Shown: in pieces, positions 1 through 8,174 of the stretch
Numbering within the stretch: the first letter of the stretch is position 1
Layout of the letters: each line of letters starts with the position of its first letter
Origin: Streptomyces sp. cf386
Lineage (GTDB): Bacteria > Actinomycetota > Actinomycetes > Streptomycetales > Streptomycetaceae
Length of the DNA stretch: 64,000 bases
Direction of reading: 5' to 3'
NCBI RefSeq assembly: GCF_900103585.1
Contig: NZ_FNHV01000016.1
Span: forward strand, 186,001 to 250,000
Notes under the pieces: model-generated
Told to the model about the DNA's origin: nothing
What the model saw: only the letters and a program-made list of their open reading frames with translations
Databases searched by the model: none
Program-made: the position numbers and the translations under genes

Positions 1-594
1 GGGCGGCAGATGCTCGGCGGCCAGCCGCGCCAGGAGCGCGGCCGACGACGGCGTGGTGTCGGACGGCTTCAGGACGACGGTGTTCCCGGCGGCCAGCGCG
101 GGGGCGACCTTCCACACGGCCATCATCAGCGGGTAGTTCCACGGCGTGATCTGGCCGCACACGCCGACCGGCTCGCGCCGCACCACGGACGTGCGGCCCG
201 GCGTGTACTCGGCCGCCGCGGCACCCGGCAGGTTCCGGGCGGCTCCGGCGAAGTACCGCAACACGTCCACGATCGCGGGCAGTTCGTCCGCCAGGAACAG
301 GGCGCGCGGCTTGCCCGTGTCGGTCACCTCGGCCGCCGCCAGCGCGTCGGCCTCCCGCTCCAGCGCGTCGGCGATGCGCAGCAGTGCGGTCTGCCGCTGC
401 GCCGGAGTCGTCGAGGACCAGCCGTGAAAGGCCTCGTCGGCCGACCGGCAGGCAGCGTCCACGTCCTTTGGACCGGAGAGCGGGGCCGTCCCGTGGGGGA
501 GTCCGGTGGCCGGGTCGATCAAGGGCAGGATGGCGCCGGACGCGGCCGGTACGTCCCTGCCGCCGATGTGGTTGAGGCGGTCGGTATCAGCCAC
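1..594 (-). CDS. Aldehyde dehydrogenase, NAD(P)-dependent (C-terminus outside window)
   Basis: This is the N-terminal 198 codons of an aldehyde dehydrogenase; the gene runs off the left edge, so the catalytic Cys/Glu region is not visible. The visible part carries the family's ITPWNYPL segment and the KPSDTTPSSA segment that lines the cofactor pocket. Start is a GTG at 594 that overlaps the amine-oxidase stop by 8 nt, implying translational coupling. From its place after an amine oxidase and a Pot transporter it probably oxidises the aminoaldehyde made from putrescine (4-aminobutanal to GABA). The family call is secure; the substrate is inferred from neighbours. Confidence 0.88.
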   Translation of the reverse strand, partial: MADTDRLNHIGGRDVPAASGAILPLIDPATGLPHGTAPLSGPKDVDAACRSADEAFHGWSSTTPAQRQTALLRIADALEREADALAAAEVTDTGKPRALFLADELPAIVDVLRYFAGAARNLPGAAAAEYTPGRTSVVRREPVGVCGQITPWNYPLMMAVWKVAPALAAGNTVVLKPSDTTPSSAALLARLAAEHLPP

Positions 595-1906
595 GGCGCA
601 GCGTCTCCTCGGCGGCGGCGCGGCCGGTGCGCACGGCGCCCTCCATGTATCCGGCGACCCACTGGTCGGAGCCGCACACGTAGAACGGCGGTTCATGGGT
701 GCCGTGCAGCGGCCCCACCGCCATCACCTCGCCCGGCGGCCACTGGGTGACGTACCCCTGGGTCCACGGATCGGTGCCCCACAGCCGCAGATGGCAGGAG
801 GCCGGCTCCAGTGCCTCGTCGCCGAACATGCCGGCCATCTCGGCGAGCAGCTCGGGGGTTCGCAGCTGGGGCGGGGTGCCCAGCAGGACGCCGTATCGCT
901 CGGGCGGGATCAGCGCCGACAAGACGCCCTCGTTCTGCGGCCAGGTGCTGCCCAGCACACCCTCTGCCTCGGACAGACCGTTCAGACCGGCCTCCCTCCA
1001 GAAGGGACGGTCGTAGACCGCGGCGAACTTCGCGGCCGTGGCCTGGCGTTGCCGATGCAGGGAGGCGAGCCGCGCCTCGCTCACCCCGCTGATGGCGACG
1101 TCGCGCAGCGGACCGACGGGCAGGGCGCTCACCACCGCCCCGGCGGTGAGGACCTCGCCGGCGACCAGACGTACGGAGCACCGGCCGGGGCGTACGTCCA
1201 GCGCGGCGACGGGCGAGCCGAGCCGGATGCGCGGGCCCAGCTCGCGGCCGAGGACCTCGGCGAGCGTCGCCGATCCGTCCGCGAGCCGCAGCCCCTCCCA
1301 GTCGGCGTAGTCGTAGTCGCCCGTGCCGGAGCCGGGGACCGCGGCGCTCTTGCGCAGCGCCGCCAGCAGGGAGATCCGCTCGTAGGAGCCCCCTGCCAGG
1401 GCGAGTTGGCCGATGTCCCACAGCCGTACGACGGCGGGCGTGGCCTGCCGGGAGCGCAGCCAGTCGGCCACGGAGAGGCGGTCCAGGGCGGCAGCGTCCG
1501 GATGCGACCAGGGGTCGTCCGGGTCGACGGTGGCGGCGAGCGCGGTGAACTCGCCGCTCAGGCGCTCGTGCAGGGCCGCGTCACCGGTGCCGAACCAGTG
1601 CGGGGGGTCACCGGCCGAGACGCCCTCCGCAGTGGCACGGGTGATGCGGCCGGGCTCCTCGACATAGCTGGGGACCAGGTCGAGGTCGAGTTCCTTGGCG
1701 AGTCGGAGATAGGCGGTGTGCCCGTTGCCCACCACCTCGCCGCCCAGCTGGACGGTACGGCCGTCGGGTGTACGGGTCTGCTCGACCCGGCCGCCGACGC
1801 GGTCCCGGGCCTCCAGGACGAGCACGTCGGTGCCGGCGGCGGCCAGGTCCCGGGCTGCACAGAGCCCGGCGAGACCGGCGCCGAGCACGATCACGTCGTG
1901 ATGCAT
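587..1906 (-). CDS. FAD-dependent amine oxidase, probably putrescine oxidase type
   Basis: A 439-residue flavin amine oxidase. Residues 5-20 hold the Rossmann GAGLAGLCAARDL dinucleotide motif, followed by the ARDRVGGRV segment. The C-terminus has the family's second FAD-contacting stretch (WVAGYMEGAVRTG). The length fits bacterial putrescine/monoamine oxidases. It would oxidatively deaminate a primary amine to an aldehyde, H2O2 and ammonia, feeding the downstream aldehyde dehydrogenase. It lies 47 nt after potA in the same operon. Assignment to putrescine rests on that context; tyramine-type or other monoamine oxidases of the same fold cannot be excluded. Confidence 0.85.
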   Translation of the reverse strand: MHHDVIVLGAGLAGLCAARDLAAAGTDVLVLEARDRVGGRVEQTRTPDGRTVQLGGEVVGNGHTAYLRLAKELDLDLVPSYVEEPGRITRATAEGVSAGDPPHWFGTGDAALHERLSGEFTALAATVDPDDPWSHPDAAALDRLSVADWLRSRQATPAVVRLWDIGQLALAGGSYERISLLAALRKSAAVPGSGTGDYDYADWEGLRLADGSATLAEVLGRELGPRIRLGSPVAALDVRPGRCSVRLVAGEVLTAGAVVSALPVGPLRDVAISGVSEARLASLHRQRQATAAKFAAVYDRPFWREAGLNGLSEAEGVLGSTWPQNEGVLSALIPPERYGVLLGTPPQLRTPELLAEMAGMFGDEALEPASCHLRLWGTDPWTQGYVTQWPPGEVMAVGPLHGTHEPPFYVCGSDQWVAGYMEGAVRTGRAAAEETLRRG

Positions 1907-1953
1907 CAGCTTCGCTTTCGATCACAGAGATTCGGCTGCAGAAGGAGGGGTTC

Positions 1954-3024
1954 TCAGGCCAGGACCAGGCAGTGCTCCGGCCGCCATCCGAACTCCACCG
2001 ACTCGCCGCCGCTCCAGCGGTCCTCCATGCGGGCACGGGCCGTGTTCTGCTCCAGCACCGACAGCGTGACGCCGGGGGCGAGTTCGATCAGATAGGTCGT
2101 GGTCGGGCCGCTGTAGACGGTCTCGCGGATCACACCGCTCAGCATCGACATGCCCGGTTCGAAGTCGGACAGCCAGATCTTCTCGGGGCGCACGGACACG
2201 CTGACGGCGGTGCCGTCCGCGATGTCGGAACGCGTCCCGACAGGCAGGGCGGGACCCTTCTCCAACGCCACCTCACCGTCCCGGTAGGTGCCGGTCATCA
2301 GGTTTGAGGTCCCCATGAAGGAGGCGACGAAGGAGGTGGCGGGATGCTCGTAGATGTCCTCGGGGGTGCCGCACTGCTCGATACGGCCCGCGTTCATCAC
2401 GGCGATCCGGTCGGACATCGTCAGTGCCTCGTCCTGGTCGTGGGTGACGAAGACGAAGGTGATGCCGACCTCGCGCTGGATCTGCTTCAGCTCCACCTGC
2501 ATCTGCCGGCGCAGCTTCAGATCGAGGGCGGCCAGCGGTTCGTCGAGGAGCAGCACGGCCGGCCGGTTGACCAGCGCGCGGGCGAGGGCGACGCGCTGGC
2601 GCTGGCCGCCGGAGAGGGTACGGGGCCTGCGGTCGGCGAGCCCGGAGAGCTGGACCAGCTCCAGCATCTCGCCGACACGTTGCCGTATCTCGGCCTTGGC
2701 GACGCCGCTGCGCTTGAGGCCGAAGCCGACGTTGTCGGCGATGCTCAGATGGTCGAAGAGCGCGTAGCTCTGGAAGACCGTGTTGACGTTGCGCTTGTTC
2801 GGCGGCAGGTGTGTCACGTCCTCACCGGCCAGCAGCACCGCACCCTCGGTGGGATCGCTGAACCCGCCGATCATGCGCAGCGTGGTGGTCTTGCCGCAGC
2901 CGGACGGGCCCAGCAGGGAGAAGAAGTGGCCGGAGTCGATGTCGAGGTCGAGGCGGTGCACGGCGTAGGAGTCGGCGAACTGCTTGGAGACGCCGTCGAG
3001 CCGGACAGCGGGGGTCGCGTCCAT
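1954..3024 (-). CDS. potA: Spermidine/putrescine-type ABC transporter ATP-binding protein
   Basis: A 356-residue ABC ATPase with Walker A GPSGCGKTT near residue 40, signature LSGGQRQRVALARAL, Walker B LLLDEPLAALD and switch histidine in FVTHDQDEA. A C-terminal TOBE-like region (about 280-356) is typical of the PotA/CysA/FbpC group. It energises uptake through the two permeases just upstream (4-nt gap). PotA is the best name because the operon also has PotB, PotC and PotD homologues and polyamine-degrading enzymes. The substrate could be another compound of this importer class. Confidence 0.88.
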   Translation of the reverse strand: MDATPAVRLDGVSKQFADSYAVHRLDLDIDSGHFFSLLGPSGCGKTTTLRMIGGFSDPTEGAVLLAGEDVTHLPPNKRNVNTVFQSYALFDHLSIADNVGFGLKRSGVAKAEIRQRVGEMLELVQLSGLADRRPRTLSGGQRQRVALARALVNRPAVLLLDEPLAALDLKLRRQMQVELKQIQREVGITFVFVTHDQDEALTMSDRIAVMNAGRIEQCGTPEDIYEHPATSFVASFMGTSNLMTGTYRDGEVALEKGPALPVGTRSDIADGTAVSVSVRPEKIWLSDFEPGMSMLSGVIRETVYSGPTTTYLIELAPGVTLSVLEQNTARARMEDRWSGGESVEFGWRPEHCLVLA

Positions 3025-3028
3025 GGAG

Positions 3029-3910
3029 TCACTCCCCGGAGAGGATGTCGAGGCCGCCGCGGCGGCCGAAGAGGCGTGGGATGAACAGGGCCAGGGCGAT
3101 CAGGGCGATGGATCCCGCGAGCATCAGCGTGCCGACCGCGTTGATGGTGGGCTGCACCCCGAAGCGGATCGCCGAGTAGATGCGCACCGACAGGGGCTGC
3201 GGATCGACGCCGGTGGTGAAGTAGGCGAGGACGAAGTCGTCGAAGACCAGCGCGAAGATCAGTACGGCGGAGGCGAGCACGGCGGGCAGCAGCGCCGGCA
3301 GCGTCACCAGCCGGACCGCCTGCCACCGGGTGGCGCCGAGATCCATCGCGGCCTCCTCCACCTCCGGGTTCAGCGCGGCGACGCGGGAGCGGAGGATGAC
3401 GGTGACGTACGAGATCGAGAAGGTGATCTCGGCGAGCATCACCGTGCCGGTGGACAGGGGCACGCCCAGTCCCTTGAACAGCAGCATCGACGCCACGCCC
3501 GTGACGATCTCCGGCGTGATCAGCGGCACCAGCATGACGAGTCCGGCCAGTGAGCCGAGCCGGGTGCGGCAGCGGACCAGACCCAGCGCCAGCGCCACCC
3601 CGAGCAGGACCGAACCGGCCATCGCCACCAGGGAGATGCGCAGACTGGTGCCCAGGGAGGCGATCAGGACGTCGTCGTGGACGAAGGCCCGGTACCAGCG
3701 CAGGCTGAACCCGTCGAACACGGTCAGGGACTTCTGGGAGTTGAAGGAGAACAGCGCCACCACGGCGATGGGCAGGTAGAGCAGCGCGAAGAACAGCCCG
3801 GTGACCGCGATGAGGACACGGGGCCTGCGGTGGGCGCGGGCGCGTCGGATGCGGGTCCGCGGGGTCGGACGGGCCGTGGTCGTGGCGGAGGGGAGGCGGA
3901 TCAGAGTCAT
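3029..3910 (-). CDS. potC: Spermidine/putrescine-type ABC permease, PotC-like
   Basis: A 293-residue membrane permease with about six hydrophobic segments (first at about residues 33-55). The cytoplasmic EAA loop, EEAAMDLGATRWQAVRLVTLP, docks on the ATPase. The ATG at 3910 overlaps the potB stop as ATGA, which fixes the start despite an open frame that continues far upstream. It forms the importer's channel together with PotB. The second-permease position in the operon matches PotC. Confidence 0.88.
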   Translation of the reverse strand: MTLIRLPSATTTARPTPRTRIRRARAHRRPRVLIAVTGLFFALLYLPIAVVALFSFNSQKSLTVFDGFSLRWYRAFVHDDVLIASLGTSLRISLVAMAGSVLLGVALALGLVRCRTRLGSLAGLVMLVPLITPEIVTGVASMLLFKGLGVPLSTGTVMLAEITFSISYVTVILRSRVAALNPEVEEAAMDLGATRWQAVRLVTLPALLPAVLASAVLIFALVFDDFVLAYFTTGVDPQPLSVRIYSAIRFGVQPTINAVGTLMLAGSIALIALALFIPRLFGRRGGLDILSGE

Positions 3911-4800
3911 CGGAGTGCCTCCGCCTCGTCCTTGCGGGTACGGCGCAGATAGCCGAGCATCCCGACGAGCAGGACCAGCATCAGCAGCATGGTGAGCGCC
4001 GAGCCGAGCGGCCAGTTCTGGCCCTGGAAGAACTTGTCCTGGATGAGGTTGCCGATCATGATCTGGTCCGGGCCTCCCATGAGCTGGGCACTGACGAAGT
4101 CGCCCATGGCGGGCAGGAAGACCAGGACGAGCCCGGCCGCCGCGCCCTGCCGGGTGGCGGGCAGGGTGACGAAGAAGAAGGTGCGGACCGGGCCGCCGTA
4201 CAGGTCGCGGCCGGCCTCGATGAGGGAGACGTCCAGCCGCTCCAGGGCCGCGTACAACGGGATGATCATGAAGACGACGAAGCCGTAGACGAGTCCCGCG
4301 ATCACACCGAACCCGCTGTTGAGGATCTTCGTGCCCGCGTCGGCCAGGCCCACCGCACGCAGCGCGCTCAGGACGGGCCCGTCGTCGGAGAGGACCACCG
4401 ACCAGCCGTACATCCGCACCAGGTAGTTGGCGAAGAACGGCACCACGATCGCGGCGATCAGCGCGTGCTTGTAGCGCCCGCCGTACAGGGCGATCGTGTA
4501 CGCCACCGGATAGGCGATCAGCAGACAGATCACGCAGGTCAGCAGGGCATAGCCGAGGGAGCGGGCCAGGACCTCGGTGTAGGCGGGGTCGGCGAGGGCG
4601 CGCACGCCGGCCAGGTCGAAGCCGAAGCGCGGGTTGCCGAGTTCGTCGGTGGTGCCGACCGCGAGGACGGCGACGAGGGCCAGCGAGGCGATCAGGAAGC
4701 CGGTCATCCACAGGGTGCCCGGCAGCATGAACCAGATCCACATCCGGTTTCCGGAGGTGTCCCGGCGACGGCCTCGCGAGGAGGGGCGGAGCAGTGCCAT
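3907..4800 (-). CDS. potB: Spermidine/putrescine-type ABC permease, PotB-like
   Basis: A 297-residue integral membrane permease of the binding-protein-dependent family. It has several predicted transmembrane segments starting at about residues 20-45 and a degenerate EAA loop (EAGRDLYGGPVRTFFFVTLP). It begins 3 nt after potD and overlaps potC by 4 nt, so the three cistrons are coupled. Its role is to form half of the transmembrane pathway for polyamine import. The family is certain; the substrate is inferred from the operon. Confidence 0.87.
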   Translation of the reverse strand: MALLRPSSRGRRRDTSGNRMWIWFMLPGTLWMTGFLIASLALVAVLAVGTTDELGNPRFGFDLAGVRALADPAYTEVLARSLGYALLTCVICLLIAYPVAYTIALYGGRYKHALIAAIVVPFFANYLVRMYGWSVVLSDDGPVLSALRAVGLADAGTKILNSGFGVIAGLVYGFVVFMIIPLYAALERLDVSLIEAGRDLYGGPVRTFFFVTLPATRQGAAAGLVLVFLPAMGDFVSAQLMGGPDQIMIGNLIQDKFFQGQNWPLGSALTMLLMLVLLVGMLGYLRRTRKDEAEALR

Positions 4801-4803
4801 GTC

Positions 4804-5928
4804 TCAGCCCGCCTTCACATGGGTCCATGCGGTGTCGCGGGCGTCCTCCGCCGCGCTGCCGCCGTTGCGGAAGAACAGGCCGGCCTTCAGGTCGTCCTGG
4901 GTGACCATGCACTCCGGGAAGGGCTCGACAAGATCGGCGTAGGTCTTCTCGGAGCCCGCGACCGGCATCGGGTAGCCGATGTATTCGATGTTCTTCTTCA
5001 CGTTCTCCGGCCGCAGCATGTAGTCGATGAACAGCATCGCGGTGCCGGGGTGGGGAGCGTTCCAGGGGATGGCGTAGCAGTCGGAGTTGATCGGCGTGCC
5101 CTCCTTGGGGGCCTCGAACCCGAACACGGACGGGTCCTCGGCCTGGTAGAGCATGGCGGCCATGTCGCCGCTCCACGCCTGTTGGATCAGCGCGTTGCCG
5201 TTGAGGAGGTTGTTGTAGCTGTCGCTGGAGAAACCCCGCAGGCGGGGGCGCAGGGTACCCAGCAGTGAGGTGACGCGGTCGAGGTCGCCGGTGTCACCGG
5301 TGCTGACGTCGAGGCCCAGCGCGAGGGCGCCCATGCCGAGCACCTCGTCGCGGTCGTCCAGCAGGAAGACCTTGCCCTTGGCCCGGTCGTTCCACAGGTC
5401 CCGCCAGGAGTCGGTGAGTTCACCGATCCGGTCGCGCCGCCAGCCGATACCCGTCTTGTACGCGGTGAAGGGGACGGTGTGCGCGGAGCCGGGGTCGTAC
5501 CAGGGGTCGGCGAAGTAGTCGTACATGCCGAAGATGTCCTGCGCGTGGGTGAGCATGGAGTGGTCGATACGGCGCAGTCGCCCGCCTCGGGCCAGGCGCT
5601 GGGCCCATTTGGCCGTCGGAAAGATGATGTCGTAGCGGTTGCCCGCGTTGAGCTTGGCGACCATGCCTTCCATCGAGTCGAAGTTCGACTGGATGACCTT
5701 GACGCCGTACTCCTTCTCGAAGCCCTTGAACACGGACGGGTCGACGAAGTCGGCCCAGTTGAAGTAGACGAGATCGCCGTCGACGCGCGCCTCGACCGGG
5801 GCGAGCTGCTTGGCGTCGGGCTTTTTCGCGGGCATGAACCCGCAACCGCCGGCCGCTGCGCCCAGCAGGCCGCAGGCGCCCGCCCGCAGTAGGGCGCGTC
5901 GGGACGGCGGTGGTACCTCGGGGGACAT
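4804..5928 (-). CDS. potD: Polyamine-type ABC substrate-binding lipoprotein, PotD-like
   Basis: A 374-residue extracellular solute-binding protein. The N-terminus has a twin arginine (R10-R11), a short hydrophobic stretch and a loose lipobox ending at Cys29, so it is probably Tat-exported and lipid-anchored. The mature part is a spermidine/putrescine-binding domain (VDGDLVYFNWADFVDPSVF near its start). It is the first gene of the importer block. The 200-bp gap between it and the upstream Rieske gene could hold a promoter, but none is convincing by eye. Confidence 0.87.
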   Translation of the reverse strand: MSPEVPPPSRRALLRAGACGLLGAAAGGCGFMPAKKPDAKQLAPVEARVDGDLVYFNWADFVDPSVFKGFEKEYGVKVIQSNFDSMEGMVAKLNAGNRYDIIFPTAKWAQRLARGGRLRRIDHSMLTHAQDIFGMYDYFADPWYDPGSAHTVPFTAYKTGIGWRRDRIGELTDSWRDLWNDRAKGKVFLLDDRDEVLGMGALALGLDVSTGDTGDLDRVTSLLGTLRPRLRGFSSDSYNNLLNGNALIQQAWSGDMAAMLYQAEDPSVFGFEAPKEGTPINSDCYAIPWNAPHPGTAMLFIDYMLRPENVKKNIEYIGYPMPVAGSEKTYADLVEPFPECMVTQDDLKAGLFFRNGGSAAEDARDTAWTHVKAG

Positions 5929-6128
5929 GAAGCGTCCTCTCCGTCGAGGAACGGCACAAGTCCAGGGCGGGACCGGCTGGTCGGCTCACTTCAGGCCCTG
6001 ATTCCGCAGTGAAGACCGGTCTGGGGAGGGTGCGTGCGCGGCTCAGACTGCGCGCGGTAACGCCGCGGCCGGCGACAGAGGTACGGCGGCGGTGTGCGGG
6101 TGCGGCGCGAGCGCCGGGGCGGCGGGTG

Positions 6129-7307
6129 TCACCGCGCGTCCTTCTCCAGGTCCTCCCGGACCCGGCGCGCGAACCAGCCGACGGCGGCCTCGCGCTGCGA
6201 CAGCGGACCCGGCTCGAATCCGGGGGTCCCCATACCGGCCTGCACCCGCTCCACCAGCTCGGCGTCCTCGTCGTTGGTGACCCAGCCGATGTGGATGTTC
6301 AGCCGCCGGGCCAGCCGCGTGCGCAAACCCTCGCCGACTTTGGTGTAGAAGGCACCGGGGATCGTCGCCCGGTCCTGGGCGGTGGGCAGGGCGGTCCACG
6401 CGAGCACGTGGTCAGGGTAGAAGTCGATGAGCGTGTTGGGGTAGATCACGGCGTACCGCCATACCCGCCGGTCGGCCTCGACCAGCCCCGGCATCGGCGT
6501 CGCCAGCCGCTGATAGAGCCGCTCGGTCCAGTTCGAGGAGGGCTTGTCACGCAGGGGCGACTCGAACAGGACGTAGTTTTCCTGGACGTCCACCGTGTAC
6601 GCCGCGTAATCGAGCAGTCGCATGAGCGCCGGGTGGGCCACGGGGACGTGGTAGCCCTCCAGGTAGTTGTCGACGATCACCTTCCAGTTGGCGTTCTGCT
6701 CCTCGCCGCCCGACACGTCGTGGATACGGTGCTTGCCGACGGGGACCAGACCGGGCCCGGCGTAGTGCCCTACGGCCTCGGCGAGCCCGGCGCAGCTCTC
6801 GGCGAGCGGGGTCGCCTCCATGTCGAGGTTGACGAAGACGAAGCCGAGGAAGGACTCCACGTTGACCGGGTGGAGACCGAGCTTCGGTTTGTCCAGGCAG
6901 GGGATCCGGCGGGCCTCGGGGGCGCCGACCAGCCGGCCGTCCAGCTTGTAGGTCCAGCCGTGGTACGGGCAGCGGATCGCCTTGCCCGACGGCTCCGGGT
7001 CGGTGACCAGACGGGTGCCGCGGTGCCGGCAGACGTTGAGGTGAGCCGCGAGACCGCCGTCCTCGGTACGGACGACCAGGACCTCCCGGCCGGCGGCGGT
7101 GGCGGTCAGCCGGGCGCCGGGGCCGGGCAGGTCGGACTCGTGACAGACGAGCTGCCAGGACTTGGCGAAGATGCGGTCGGTCTCGGCCTCGGCGATGGCC
7201 GGATCGGTGTAGTAGCGGGCCGCCAGGGCTTCCCCCGGGTGCTCGGGGAGCGGCCCCGGCGGGGCTGGGGAGACGATGCCGGGTGCCCGGGTCGTCGAGG
7301 GGTTCAT
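6129..7307 (-). CDS. Rieske non-heme iron oxygenase, alpha subunit
   Basis: A 392-residue aromatic-ring-hydroxylating-type oxygenase. The Rieske [2Fe-2S] ligands are seen as CRH and, about 20 residues later, CPYH. The mononuclear iron site is DNYLEGYHVPVAH (bridging Asp and two His). Proteins of this size act on aromatic rings or on quaternary amines (carnitine or glycine-betaine monooxygenases). Because it neighbours polyamine and acyl-CoA genes, a small amine or carboxylate substrate is possible but unproven. It is divergent from the electron-transfer genes at 8171-9694, which may supply its electrons. Confidence 0.86.
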   Translation of the reverse strand: MNPSTTRAPGIVSPAPPGPLPEHPGEALAARYYTDPAIAEAETDRIFAKSWQLVCHESDLPGPGARLTATAAGREVLVVRTEDGGLAAHLNVCRHRGTRLVTDPEPSGKAIRCPYHGWTYKLDGRLVGAPEARRIPCLDKPKLGLHPVNVESFLGFVFVNLDMEATPLAESCAGLAEAVGHYAGPGLVPVGKHRIHDVSGGEEQNANWKVIVDNYLEGYHVPVAHPALMRLLDYAAYTVDVQENYVLFESPLRDKPSSNWTERLYQRLATPMPGLVEADRRVWRYAVIYPNTLIDFYPDHVLAWTALPTAQDRATIPGAFYTKVGEGLRTRLARRLNIHIGWVTNDEDAELVERVQAGMGTPGFEPGPLSQREAAVGWFARRVREDLEKDAR

Positions 7308-7400
7308 GGGGTCCTCCTCCGCGCCGCTGCGGCGGCGATGGGCGGTGAGGGGATGGGCCGGACGGGGGCAGGTGGGGTTTGCGGACCTGCCGCGATCCGG

Positions 7401-7420
7401 CTGACTGATTGGTTAGTCAG
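7401..7420. promoter_or_regulatory. Inverted repeat, probable TetR operator 1
   Basis: The outer arms CTGACT and AGTCAG are perfectly complementary around an 8-nt centre. The site is AT-richer than its surroundings. It shares the GACT...AGTC arms with the palindrome 40 nt further right and lies in a divergent promoter region next to a cluster that ends in a tetR gene. Confidence 0.6.
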
Positions 7421-7459
7421 AGTGGGGCGGCCGAGGCGGCAAGTCAAGACTTGTGGGCT

Positions 7460-7479
7460 GACTAATTAGTTAGTTAGTC
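7460..7479. promoter_or_regulatory. Inverted repeat, probable TetR operator 2
   Basis: The arms GACTAA and TTAGTC are perfectly complementary over 6 bp with an 8-nt centre; an overlapping 10-bp palindrome ACTAATTAGT also exists. It has the same half-site as operator 1. It probably overlaps the promoter of the plus-strand operon. Confidence 0.62.
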
Positions 7480-7660
7480 TCGTGCCGGATGGACGGCCCA
7501 GGCCCGCAGACGGAGGCCCAGGCGCGTTCCGCAAACCCGTGGGCCATCGGCCCGCGCCACGTCGGGCGTCCGGATCCGGACACCCCGCACAGCTCCCCGC
7601 CCCTCGCGTCACGGCGCCGGAGCATCACCGTCCCACGTCATGGCCGCGCCACCCCCGTCT

Positions 7661-7736
7661 CCGGACCACCCGGAAACGGCGCGACTCCGGATCACCCGAA
7701 AACGGCGATCCCGGATCACCCGGAAGCGGCGCGACC
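7661..7736 (+). repeat. Three tandem copies of a 24-26-bp repeat
   Basis: Units at 7661-7686, 7687-7710 and 7711-7736 each start CCGGA(C/T)CACCCG and continue with a GAAANCGGCG-like core. They sit directly upstream of the start codon at 7749, probably in the 5' untranslated region of the operon. Whether they act in regulation is unknown. Confidence 0.75.
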
Positions 7737-7748
7737 CCGGAGGCACGC

Positions 7749-8174
7749 ATGAGCGCTCGCCGCAGTCTCGTATGGCTCGGCCTCACGCCGGAGCCCGAAC
7801 AGGAGCTGCCCGCCGCGGTGGCCGCCCTGCGGTCCCCGGCCGTCGGCCGCCCGCCGTCGGCCCTCGTCGCCGCCGAGCGCCACCGTGTCGAGCGGCTGGT
7901 GCTGCGCGGCACGCAGCGCGGCTGGCTGCGCTACCTGCGCGAAGTCACCGACCTGGTCGTCGACGCGGCGGGATCCCGCAGTACCGACCCGGGGGCGGCG
8001 CTGCTGGCCGGCCAGGTCGTCCTCGATCACCACCGCATGCTGATCGGCCTGCCCGGCGCGGGCTACGAGCGCACCGCCCCGCAGCGCCGGGACCTGGAGC
8101 GGGCACTGGCCTGCCTGAGGTCGCGCCCCGCACCCGCACTCACCGGCCGCACCGAACCCAGGAGCACCGTATGA
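7749..8174 (+). CDS. Hypothetical protein, first gene of catabolic operon
   Basis: A 141-residue protein with no domain I recognise. It is Ala/Arg-rich and mostly helical in character (repeated short stretches such as LVAAERHRVERLVLRG and RDLERALACLRS), with no signal peptide or membrane segment. The ATG at 7749 is preferred because it follows GGAGGCACGC and the frame upstream is low-complexity repeat. Its stop overlaps the next start as ATGA, so it is probably co-translated with the NuoF-like flavoprotein. An accessory role in the electron-transfer unit is only inference. Confidence 0.6.
   Translation: MSARRSLVWLGLTPEPEQELPAAVAALRSPAVGRPPSALVAAERHRVERLVLRGTQRGWLRYLREVTDLVVDAAGSRSTDPGAALLAGQVVLDHHRMLIGLPGAGYERTAPQRRDLERALACLRSRPAPALTGRTEPRSTV

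Larger units (their letters stand above)
7308..7748. other. Divergent regulatory region between Rieske gene and catabolic operon
   Basis: This 441-bp non-coding gap separates the minus-strand Rieske gene from the plus-strand operon. It contains two AT-richer palindromes (7401-7420 and 7460-7479) and three tandem copies of a 24-26-bp repeat (7661-7736). No gene is supported in it. It is the obvious site for divergent promoters and TetR control. Confidence 0.7.

Noticed and set aside
3029..5176. A 715-residue open frame covering potC and part of potD
   Set aside because: Only the last 293 codons are potC; the rest is antisense-like frame shadow of potB and potD, which have clear homology in their own frames.
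7661..7736. Tandem repeat as a CRISPR array
   Set aside because: Units are contiguous, without unique spacers, and there are no cas genes.
7482..7748. Upstream extension of the hypothetical gene at 7749
   Set aside because: The frame is open but covers the palindrome flank and tandem repeats, with no protein-like conservation visible.
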